Source of the DNA: Companilactobacillus bobalius
GTDB taxonomy: Bacteria > Bacillota > Bacilli > Lactobacillales > Lactobacillaceae
NCBI RefSeq assembly: GCF_009764355.1
Contig: NZ_LNUA01000036.1
Span: 1 to 9,745, forward strand
Reading direction: 5' to 3'
Length of the DNA stretch: 9,745 nucleotides
A program made the position numbers and the translations under genes. Below are positions 1 through 5,003 of the stretch, piece after piece. The notes beneath the pieces are model-generated. The model ran no database searches. It saw only the letters and a program-made list of their open reading frames with translations, and was not told where the DNA came from. Numbering within the stretch: position 1 is the first letter of the stretch; each line of letters starts with the position of its first letter.

Positions 1-145
1 GATTTTTATTTTTTTGGTGTTGAGTGGTGTGCTTTTTGGTGTTGAGTGGTGTGCTTTTTGGTGTTGAGTGGTGTGCTTTTTGGTGTTGAGTGGTGTGCTT
101 TTTGGTGTTCTATTAGTGCTATAAACGTTGATATAAAGCCATTCC
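1..145. repeat. Left copy of the terminal redundancy (circular overlap)
   Basis: This stretch matches 9624-9745. The first 15 bases, the 22-bp repeat units and the last 25 bases (121-145 against 9721-9745) are identical. The only differences are four full repeats here against three there, and mismatches in the final partial repeat (104-120 against 9705-9720). The simplest reading is a circular molecule whose assembly ends overlap, giving about 9.62 kb with position 9624 equal to position 1. A linear molecule with two iteron arrays is possible but less likely, because both flanks match. Confidence 0.8.
16..120. repeat. Iteron array of the replication origin (4 full units plus one partial)
   Basis: Four identical 22-bp direct repeats lie head to tail at 16-37, 38-59, 60-81 and 82-103. 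Each begins GGTGTTGAGTGG and ends in a T5 run. A degenerate fifth unit sharing only GGTGTT and the end AGTGCT follows at 104-120. Perfect tandem spacing at about two helical turns, next to an AT-rich segment and (on the circle) upstream of a Rep_3 initiator gene, is the classic arrangement of iterons in theta-replicating plasmids of lactic acid bacteria. RepB monomers would bind here for initiation, and the copies would also set copy number. There are no spacers, so this is not a CRISPR array. Confidence 0.88.
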
Positions 146-200
146 TTTTTCCCTAAGTATTTAGAAGTATTAATAGAATTATTAATAAATTAGGTGCGCG
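121..200. other. AT-rich origin flank
   Basis: The stretch directly after the iterons is very AT-rich, especially 145-192, with TATTAAT/ATTAATA-type symmetry around 168-187. An AT-rich block beside iterons is the usual site of strand opening in Rep_3-type origins. I see no convincing DnaA box (TTATNCACA) in it. The role is inferred from position and composition. Confidence 0.45.
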
Positions 201-226
201 CGTAGCGCTATGTTTGTGAGCGCAAT

Positions 227-301
227 TCAATAAAACAAAACAACACAAACAAAAGGAGTGAGAGACAAGCTCTCACATTTAACTTCATTCGCTTTGCTCA
301 T
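227..301 (-). CDS. Possible 24-residue peptide behind a strong ribosome binding site
   Basis: The minus strand has AGGGAGG four bases before an ATG at 301-299, opening a 24-codon frame (begins MSKANEVK, hydrophobic end VCVVLFY) that stops at 229-227. The ribosome binding site is close to ideal, but the second half of the frame is the hairpin and T/G-rich tail of a likely terminator, so the hydrophobic end may only reflect T-rich DNA. It could be a leader or relic 5' end of a lost gene. I do not recognise it. Confidence 0.2.
   Translation of the reverse strand: MSKANEVKCESLSLTPFVCVVLFY
233..276 (-). terminator. Hairpin with U-rich tail, reading leftwards
   Basis: GTGAGAG (258-264) and CTCTCAC (270-276) form a perfect 7-bp stem with a 5-base loop. 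On the minus strand the stem is followed by a T/G-rich stretch covering roughly 257-231. It would stop transcripts moving towards the origin, protecting the iterons from readthrough. The tail is interrupted by G residues, so strength is uncertain. Confidence 0.45.
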
Positions 302-334
302 TGCGCCTCCCTATGGTCGTTACATAAAAAGATC

Positions 335-371
335 TTGGGCGTTGCCCAAACCCACAAGCGAAGTTCGCTTG
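335..371. repeat. Two adjacent inverted repeats
   Basis: TTGGGC-GTT-GCCCAA (335-349) is followed after five bases by the perfect 17-base palindrome CAAGCGAA-G-TTCGCTTG (355-371). Neither has a T-tract, so they are not obvious terminators. Two stable stems in a non-coding region near the origin could be a protein-binding site or a structured RNA. No specific function can be read from the sequence. Confidence 0.5.
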
Positions 372-403
372 ACCACCTAATCACTCGCCGTTAGGCAGGC
401 AAA

Positions 404-421
404 AAAAGCAAGGGTGCTTTT
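404..421. terminator. Weak hairpin with A and T tracts
   Basis: AAAAGCA (404-410) and TGCTTTT (415-421) can pair across a 4-base loop. An A-run lies before it and a short pyrimidine run after it, so it could act in either direction. The stem is AT-rich and short. It may be a backup terminator for the mob operon transcribed leftwards, or nothing. Confidence 0.25.
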
Positions 422-475
422 CTTTGCATGCGCAAAAGTGTTTTATCCGCCAGTCTATCAACTCCTTAAAGCCTC

Positions 476-511
476 AAAAAGGGGCTAACTGCTAAAGCAG
501 AAAGCCCCTTT
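476..511 (-). terminator. Intrinsic terminator of the mobC-mobA-mobB operon
   Basis: AAAGGGGCT (478-486) pairs with AGCCCCTTT (503-511), and an inner stem CTGC/GCAG stacks inside the loop. On the minus strand the right arm runs into five T residues (480-476). It lies about 110 bases past the mobB stop, in the right place and orientation to end the mobilization transcript. The stretch 512-620 between mobB and this hairpin shows nothing else that I can support. Confidence 0.8.
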
Positions 512-620
512 AATTCGATTTACCGTTGACAGACAGTTAAATAGTGCGTCGACACCTAGCTAATTCATCAATATTTTGCATTCTAAGCCATTTTAAAGAT
601 AATTTCATAAAATACACCTG

Positions 621-1172
621 TTAAGCAAAGAAATGCGTCAGAAGCCAAAATACGAGCCCTGAGAGCAACCCAGTCGGAATAACCGCGTACAGATAATTTT
701 TAATCTCATACCAACTCATATGTTTATGTGTACGGTCAATTTCGGTAGATAAACGATTAGCGACTTGGTCCATAGTCCCTTGAACGGTTTGGTTTAGGCT
801 GTCGTTTAGGGCTTTCAACGTGGTGTTGTTGCTCTTTTGCAGACTGTTTATCTGTTGCAATTCGTCGATTGTTTTGCGATTGACCGTCTTTGTTTGTTCG
901 TTGAACTGATTTTGAGCGTCTTTGAGCAGAGCGACTAATCGTTCTCTGCTGGTTTCTTTGCTGTTCTCTAAATTGTTCAAGGTCTCTTGAAAGGCTTGAT
1001 TGACCTTTTGGCTGGTTTGTTCGATTTGTGTCAGCTGTTCGGTCAGTTCGATTTGTTGTTTGCTTTGTAGTTGAATTTGTGTGCCCTGATAGTTCCTGAT
1101 TTCTTTCAGGGTCTGGTTGAGCGCTGTTAAATCTGTTTGTATCTGGGTCTCTGGTACGTCTTTCCAACTCAT
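621..1172 (-). CDS. mobB: MobB-like mobilization accessory protein, nested in mobA
   Basis: The product is 183 residues. The ATG at 1172-1170 is chosen because a near-perfect AAGGAGG lies nine bases upstream; the longer open frame (to 1217) has no such site. The sequence is rich in Gln, Asn, Thr, Leu and Glu with heptad-like spacing, so most of it (about residues 10-140) is probably a long coiled coil. One hydrophobic helix ends the protein (around LSGLVFWLL), predicting a C-terminal membrane anchor. 416 bases overlap mobA in a different frame, as mobB does in ColE1-type cassettes. By analogy it would hold the relaxosome at the membrane or assist coupling to the helper transfer machinery; this is inference. 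The name rests on position and architecture, not on a clear domain. Confidence 0.72.
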   Translation of the reverse strand: MSWKDVPETQIQTDLTALNQTLKEIRNYQGTQIQLQSKQQIELTEQLTQIEQTSQKVNQAFQETLNNLENSKETSRERLVALLKDAQNQFNEQTKTVNRKTIDELQQINSLQKSNNTTLKALNDSLNQTVQGTMDQVANRLSTEIDRTHKHMSWYEIKNYLYAVIPTGLLSGLVFWLLTHFFA

Positions 1173-1899
1173 TGTAAATTGCCTCCTTTTCGTAAGCTGT
1201 GCCAAGTTTATTACCACGAGCCTTATAATTCGTCCCTGTTAGCTGATAGGTAAGGTCTTTACCTCGTTCCCATACATCTATTGCTTTTTGCTTTAAATCG
1301 TCTCTAAACGTCTGAAAATCGCATATAAGCTGATTAGACATGGTACTATCAACTGCTTGTCTGATTTGGTCTTTCCAAGTCGGTTGTCCGCGGTCTTGCA
1401 TTTTGATTTCGGCCATAGAACGCTTTTCATACCGTTCAGGGTCAGTGTGTGTTACTTCTAGTCCATGTTTTTGTACGATTTCATCGGTGTTATGAACGAG
1501 CTTTTCACGATATTCTTGCCAATTTCCATGCATTTTCTTGCCAGTTTCCAAGTCAATTGCCCCAATGACAGCGTGAATATGTAAGGCGTCCGTATCAGCA
1601 TGTTCATATAGCGCCACCTGTTGATTAGGATAAGTCTTTTGATACACTTCTTTGGCAATATCGAGAGCTTTTTTCTGGTCGATTTCGTTTTTAGGGTCAA
1701 ATTCCTTTGGACTAAACGAAATACGACTAGCATAGGCTTGTGTTTTACCTTGATTACCGTACACTTCACGGACTTGTTTAAATTGACTTTTAGCATAGTT
1801 CACATCAAGGTTTAGTCCGTCCTTTAAGACCGCACGTTTTTCGGCATAATTGACAAGCCGTGACGCACTTGCAGACCGCTTTATGTGAGTTGTTGCCAT
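757..1899 (-). CDS. mobA: MobA relaxase (MOBP-type, Relaxase domain)
   Basis: This is the 380-residue DNA-nicking enzyme of plasmid mobilization. The N-terminal half (about residues 1-180) has relaxase features: a likely catalytic Tyr18 in RLVNYAEKR and a metal-binding histidine triad (His100, His107, His109) in EHADTDALHIHAVIGAID. It would cut one strand at oriT, remain bound to the 5' end and be carried to the recipient. The C-terminal ~130 residues are low-complexity and rich in Arg, Gln, Asn, Ser and Thr, as expected where the DNA also encodes mobB in another frame. The ATG at 1899 has GAGGTG upstream and lies inside the end of mobC (19-base overlap), suggesting translational coupling. 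The relaxase domain appears intact. Confidence 0.88.
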   Translation of the reverse strand: MATTHIKRSASASRLVNYAEKRAVLKDGLNLDVNYAKSQFKQVREVYGNQGKTQAYASRISFSPKEFDPKNEIDQKKALDIAKEVYQKTYPNQQVALYEHADTDALHIHAVIGAIDLETGKKMHGNWQEYREKLVHNTDEIVQKHGLEVTHTDPERYEKRSMAEIKMQDRGQPTWKDQIRQAVDSTMSNQLICDFQTFRDDLKQKAIDVWERGKDLTYQLTGTNYKARGNKLGTAYEKEAIYNELERRTRDPDTNRFNSAQPDPERNQELSGHTNSTTKQTTNRTDRTADTNRTNQPKGQSSLSRDLEQFREQQRNQQRTISRSAQRRSKSVQRTNKDGQSQNNRRIATDKQSAKEQQHHVESPKRQPKPNRSRDYGPSR

Positions 1900-2234
1900 A
1901 TCTTTGCCACCTCACTTTGAAGTTCCTGCAATGCTTGGGCGGGGACGTTGCCCCCCTGATTGGCGTGTTTTGTTAATTGGTTGAGATTACCCCCAATTTT
2001 TGCTAATTGACGGGCTAACTCTTGCGCTTCTTTTGCGCCAATCTTAGGGGCAACGATCCGCGCCCCCTGTGCCTTCTTTTTGACAAAAGCAGGCACGGAC
2101 ATATTTAAAGTTTTCGCAGATTGCGAAAGCTTTAAATAGTCCTGCTCGCTCACTCTAAAATTGATTTGCCGACTGTCTTTCCGATTGGGTTGTTTATCGG
2201 ATAGATGGCTAGACATATTGTGTTGTTCGCTCAC
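1881..2234 (-). CDS. mobC: MobC-like relaxosome accessory protein
   Basis: The product is 117 residues if the GTG at 2234-2232 is the start; a G-rich site (GGGGGTGGGG) lies just upstream of it. An in-frame ATG at 2216 is the alternative, but its upstream sequence is poor. The frame stays open upstream to about 2390, but that part runs through the inverted repeats and looks non-coding. The region around INFRVSEQDYLKLSQSAK resembles the ribbon-helix-helix/MobC fold that binds oriT and recruits MobA. The tail (KIGGNLNQLTKHANQ) matches the conserved 'GNNLNQ' element of MobC proteins. It is the first gene of the operon and overlaps mobA by 19 bases. MobC proteins often repress their own promoter, which would lie in the repeats upstream. 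Confidence 0.82.
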   Translation of the reverse strand: MSEQHNMSSHLSDKQPNRKDSRQINFRVSEQDYLKLSQSAKTLNMSVPAFVKKKAQGARIVAPKIGAKEAQELARQLAKIGGNLNQLTKHANQGGNVPAQALQELQSEVAKIWQQLT

Positions 2235-2520
2235 AAACCCCACCCCCTTTGTTTTGCCTTTCAGGCAAGTGAATTGATTGATTAAGCTCGTGAAACCCTT
2301 AGGGTTTCTACTCACATAATAAATCAATTCACGGGGTTTGGCAAGCAACCCACATGCTAGCCACTTACGTGTCTGATGTGGTGCTTGCAAAGGGGACGCT
2401 AGCGCTCGCCCCTTGACCCCCTAGCTACGCAAACTCACGGCAAAATGACTAGCTATATGCTAGCCACTTTTTACCAATCGTTGCGTATGCCATTTGCTGA
2501 TTTATTCCGCAAATGGCGTC
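2235..2520. other. oriT: Candidate oriT and mob control region
   Basis: The DNA upstream of mobC has dense symmetry typical of a transfer origin. An 11-bp inverted repeat GTGAATTGATT/AATCAATTCAC (2269-2279, 2322-2332) encloses the palindrome GAAACCCTTAGGGTTTC (2292-2308). GCAAGCA...TGCTTGC (2341-2347, 2382-2388) has a second inner pair CACAT/ATGTG. AAGGGG/CCCCTT lies at 2390-2395 and 2409-2414, and GCCATTTGC/GCAAATGGC at 2489-2497 and 2509-2517. ATGCTAGCCACTT occurs twice in direct orientation (2354-2366, 2457-2469). Position next to mobC supports oriT. I cannot identify the nic site. The promoter for mobC should also lie here. Confidence 0.55.
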
Positions 2521-2714
2521 TACCCGACGGGGGCTGTCTGCCGAATTATTTTGCATAATAAGCATGATTTCATCAAGACAAATTTTGCACTTGACGCATG
2601 CTTTCAGCAGGAGCTTTCCAGCAGACCATTTCATGGAGAGTTCTCCCCGAACAGGGCAAGCGTCTCACGCTTGTAGCAAGGGTTTCAGCCCAATATAATA
2701 ACTAAAATTTATAA
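2521..2714. other. Intergenic stretch between oriT region and IS remnant
   Basis: About 190 bases hold no gene I can support. Short frames exist on both strands (about 60 codons) but lack ribosome binding sites and recognisable sequence. The GC content is higher than in the neighbouring IS and aadE DNA, resembling the mob block, so it probably belongs to the same backbone. Its right edge is where the IS6 remnant begins. Confidence 0.4.
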
Positions 2715-2811
2715 GGTTCCTTTTCAAATGTGTTGATTATCCATTGCAGAGAAAAGAACACAATAAAAATAATAAGAATAGGAAGCAGTCTAGCCAGCCA
2801 AATATTGATGT

Positions 2812-3249
2812 TTGGATCTTGTGATAGAGTATGATAGAGCCATTGATAGTCATGGATTAACACTAGATTTTGAGTTACGTAAACATCGTGATTATCAATC
2901 CGCCTATCATTTTTTGAAACGTTTATTGACGACCTATGGTCGTCCTGATTGTCTGGTTACTGATCAATATGCTGGCACTTTAAAGGCTATTAAACAAGTA
3001 ATTAAAGACGGCTTATTGGTGAAAGCAAATCACCAATGTTCTAAATATCGTAATAATTTGATTGAACAAGATCATCGGTTAATTAAACACGTCTTAGTAA
3101 AATCAAGCGGTTTTCAATCACTACGAACTGCGCTAAAAACGCTAAGTGGGATTGAAGTCATGCATCAACTACATAAAGTAAGCCAAAGAGAACCAAGTCT
3201 CTTTGGTTTTTCGTCGTCACAATCACTAATCGAATTATTAGTACAATGA
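2812..3249 (+). pseudogene. IS6-family transposase, N-terminally truncated
   Basis: About 140 codons match the C-terminal two thirds of an IS6-type DDE transposase: RAIDS near the start, HRDYQSAYHFLKRLL, the second catalytic Asp in LVTDQYAG, and the catalytic Glu in NNLIEQDHRLIK, ending in FGFSSSQSLIELL. The helix-turn-helix N-terminus and the first catalytic Asp (normally in a DETYI motif about 20 residues before RAIDS) are missing. The only starts are weak (TTG at 2812). In another frame just upstream (about 2776-2793) NRKQSS resembles the segment that precedes DETYI, hinting at frameshift or deletion rather than a clean break. It should be inactive on its own. Confidence 0.85.
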
Positions 3250-3295
3250 TCCGTTCAACAATCGTCCCAATGTATTACAAAGACTATTTTGTTAA

Positions 3296-3310
3296 TTTTG
3301 CACCAGAACC
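3296..3310. repeat. Right terminal inverted repeat of the IS6 element
   Basis: TTTTGCACCAGAACC reads outward as GGTTCTGGTGCAAAA, which has the GGTTCTG..GCAAA form shared by IS6-family ends. It lies 47 bases past the transposase stop and only 24 bases before the end of the aadE-like gene. Confidence 0.8.
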
Positions 3311-3334
3311 CCAAAAATGTGGTTGCTAATAAAA

Positions 3335-4183
3335 TTAATTTTCATAATTATTACGAATAAAATTCTCGATATTTTTTTCGTAATGTGGATAGTTATAATT
3401 TCCTAAACAACTTACTTTATTTGAATAATATTTAAATAATTCACAACAGAGCTTAAAAGATTGGTATGTCTTTTTATATCCATTCATCTCAAAAGTAGCT
3501 AAAAACATATTGAATTCTTTATCAGTTAAATATTTGTTTATAAACTTATAATTCTTTCCCAAACTAAAATCAAAACCCTTATTAAAACCAATATACCAAG
3601 ACATCATTCTTAATAATTCAGGACGTAAAATATTATTGAAATGATCTAAAGCAAATAATATTTCTCTTCTAAAAACGCCCTTTGCTACATACGTTGAAAC
3701 ACTCCAAAACTCATTGCAGCAATCATGAAATTCTCGTTCTGTTGGTTTTTTTAACCAATAATTTGAGTCATCTGGAACAATTTCTTGAGTCACTAAATTA
3801 TCTTTATCAACTAAAATTTTTACAAGACCATCAGAGTCATTAAAGTAACGATTTAAATCTTTTAAATTAATTAATGTAATATCCATTTTTATGCCATCTT
3901 TAAAGTACATTATATAACTATAACCATAATCTAAATCAGGAGGGAATAATTCCATATCTTCTGGTTTCTGTATGAACAATAATTCTCCAAATAAACTTAA
4001 CCAACTCTCTTCATGTATGAAACACTCAATATCTGATACGAAAAACGAAAAATCATAATCTTGAAACTTATCTTTTTTTATATTTTCATTAGTTCTTGAA
4101 CCCTCGAGAGTAATAATTTTTACATTGCTTCGTTGATAAGCAAATTCAGAAACTAAATTTAAAATCTCTTTTTCAGTTCTCAT
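3335..4183 (-). CDS. aadE: Aminoglycoside 6-adenylyltransferase, ANT(6)/AadE-like
   Basis: The 282-residue product matches the full length of ANT(6) enzymes, which transfer AMP from ATP to the 6-hydroxyl of streptomycin. The nucleotidyltransferase core is present: LEGSRTNENI (Gly28-Ser29), FQDYDFSFFV with Asp42 and Asp44 as metal ligands, and DITLI with Asp101. Other family blocks follow: FIQKPEDMELFPP, REFHDCCNEFWSVSTYVAKG, LRPELLRMMSWYIG and GKNYKF. No frameshift is visible. I chose ATG at 4183 because family members begin MR(T/S)E; a GTG at 4195 overlaps the previous stop and would leave the GGGAAG site inside the gene. It is strongly AT-rich, unlike the mob genes, which suggests separate origin. 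Substrate is predicted from family; resistance is not shown by sequence. Confidence 0.88.
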   Translation of the reverse strand: MRTEKEILNLVSEFAYQRSNVKIITLEGSRTNENIKKDKFQDYDFSFFVSDIECFIHEESWLSLFGELLFIQKPEDMELFPPDLDYGYSYIMYFKDGIKMDITLINLKDLNRYFNDSDGLVKILVDKDNLVTQEIVPDDSNYWLKKPTEREFHDCCNEFWSVSTYVAKGVFRREILFALDHFNNILRPELLRMMSWYIGFNKGFDFSLGKNYKFINKYLTDKEFNMFLATFEMNGYKKTYQSFKLCCELFKYYSNKVSCLGNYNYPHYEKNIENFIRNNYEN

Positions 4184-4191
4184 TGTTTTTT

Positions 4192-4501
4192 TCACTTCCC
4201 AAGTCTAAATTTACGTTGCCAAAAATTAATTTGCTTTTGCAATTGTTTTTCGTTCTCTTTCAAAGTCGATTTCATTAATTCCGTTAAATCAATTGGGGAT
4301 ATTTCTTTAATCAAATTTTTATATTTCGTTCTAGAATTTCTATGAATTTTGCCCCATTCTTCTTCATCACTTAATAACATAAAAACAATAGCTCTATCGG
4401 AAGTTCGTTTAATAATTTTCCAATCTGGTTTTAAAATATGTAAATCATTAAAAGGTAGCGTCAAGAATCTTGTGTAAATGAAATGCCTTCGTACATATAA
4501 T
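4192..4501 (-). pseudogene. 3' part of an unrecognised gene, interrupted by the inserted segment
   Basis: The frame ends at 4192-4194, within 12 bases of the aadE start, so the two were probably one transcript. About 87 codons to the left of the 48-bp repeat encode a charged, Lys-rich sequence ([27 protein letters not shown], ending [10 protein letters not shown]) that I do not recognise. The frame runs on through the 48-bp repeat into the end of cadC, where only a TTG without a ribosome binding site could start it. So the real 5' end is missing here. If one repeat copy and the intervening segment are removed, the frame continues into 8412-8446 on the minus strand before meeting a stop. It is best read as the tail of a broken gene. 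Confidence 0.6.
4454..4501. repeat. Left 48-bp direct repeat bounding the cad/acyltransferase segment
   Basis: The 48 bases starting GGTAGCGTCAAG and ending GTACATATAAT are identical to 8364-8411 in the same orientation. Sequence on both outer and inner sides diverges at once. This copy lies between the cadC stop (15 bases away) and the body of the broken gene. Deletion by recombination between the copies would remove 3,910 bp and leave one copy. Confidence 0.95.
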
Positions 4502-4516
4502 CGGAAGTCAGTAGTA

Positions 4517-4876
4517 TCAGTCGTTTTCGTCTTCAATAATGTGATCTTTTGTCTGTCCAAAAATCGTGATTATGTGTTGATCACTTAATCGATAATGAAT
4601 ATTTCGACCGTGTCGCACACTCGTAACAAGATTTAATTGACGTAATAGACTTAGTTGATGGGAAATTGATGATTGACTCATGTCCAAAGTATCGGCGATT
4701 TCGCCAACACTCAAGGGTGTTTTTGACAATGCCAGGATAATTTTTACACGGGTCATATCGCCAAAAGCCTTAAAAATGTTGACCATTGATTCTAATTCTT
4801 CATTGGCAGGAATACTTTCCTTCAAATGATTCAGAGCAGCTTGATGTTCTTGTTCTGAAAAATCTTTTTCTACCAT
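4517..4876 (-). CDS. cadC: ArsR-family metal-sensing repressor (CadC/CzrA-like)
   Basis: The 119-residue protein is a dimeric winged-helix repressor expected to leave DNA when it binds Zn(II), Cd(II) or a similar ion. The recognition region is [19 protein letters not shown] (about residues 65-83) after [16 protein letters not shown]. It has no cysteine at all, so the Cys-based Cd/Pb site of classical CadC (ELCVCD) is absent. The C-terminal helix has the other known ligand pattern: Asp and His in LSDQHI, then His 11 residues later and Glu three after it (KDHIIED). This matches the Asp-His-His-His alpha-5 zinc site of CzrA/SmtB with the last His replaced by Glu. Start: ATG with AAAGGTGA upstream. 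It is divergent from cadA with an operator between them. Confidence 0.88.
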   Translation of the reverse strand: MVEKDFSEQEHQAALNHLKESIPANEELESMVNIFKAFGDMTRVKIILALSKTPLSVGEIADTLDMSQSSISHQLSLLRQLNLVTSVRHGRNIHYRLSDQHIITIFGQTKDHIIEDEND

Positions 4877-4903
4877 AATACTTCACCTTTTTTCTACAAA
4901 TCA

Positions 4904-4961
4904 TTGAATTTCCCTGTAGGATATATTATATTATAGATGAAATATGAATGAATGCTCATAT
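4904..4961 (+). promoter_or_regulatory. cadA promoter and ArsR-type operator
   Basis: A -35-like TTGAAT (4904-4909) is followed after 17 bases by TATATT (4927-4932), placing transcription start near 4939. Directly there lies ATATGA-N8-TCATAT (4942-4961), the imperfect palindrome expected for SmtB/CzrA/CadC-type repressors, with a nested ATGAAT/ATTCAT pair (4944-4949, 4962-4967). A repressor on this site would block cadA and, since TATAAT elements on the minus strand occur at 4925-4935, probably cadC too. A second small palindrome, TGTAA-ACAC-TTACA (4967-4980), follows. Confidence 0.7.
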
Positions 4962-4987
4962 ATTCATGTAAACACTTACACAATTGT

Positions 4988-4994
4988 AGGGAGG
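4988..4994 (+). promoter_or_regulatory. Ribosome binding site fixing the cadA start
   Basis: AGGGAGG lies nine bases before the ATG at 5004. An ATG at 4995 touches the site and is too close, and an upstream in-frame ATG at 4944 is inside the operator. The start is therefore 5004. Confidence 0.85.
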
Positions 4995-5003
4995 ATGTTT
5001 CTA

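Larger units (their letters stand above)
2715..3310 (+). mobile_element. Decayed IS6-family insertion sequence
   Basis: The right end is clear: TTTTGCACCAGAACC at 3296-3310 is the inverse of an IS6-type terminus, GGTTCTGGTGCAAAA. The left end is uncertain. GGTTCCTTTTCAAA at 2715-2728 matches 10 of the 14 terminal bases and could be a diverged left repeat. If so the element is about 600 bp rather than the usual ~800 bp, implying an internal deletion that removed the transposase N-terminus. The 8-bp flanks (2707-2714 and 3311-3318) do not match, so no target duplication remains. It separates the mob backbone from the AT-rich aadE region and probably marks an old junction. Confidence 0.7.

Noticed and set aside
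16..103. Tandem repeats as a CRISPR array
   Set aside because: The units are directly adjacent with no spacers and sit upstream of a Rep_3 gene, so they are iterons.
1458..1815. Open frames of 64 to 112 codons on both strands inside mobA
   Set aside because: They have no ribosome binding site or recognisable product and overlap the conserved relaxase domain.
2449..2698. Three short open frames of about 60 codons on both strands
   Set aside because: None has a ribosome binding site, and they overlap each other and a perfect inverted repeat.
2707..3318. Target-site duplication around the IS6 remnant
   Set aside because: The eight bases on the two sides do not match, so none remains.
4502..4560. 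Extension of the broken gene into cadC with a TTG start at 4560
   Set aside because: There is no ribosome binding site and the stretch is the coding sequence of cadC in another frame.
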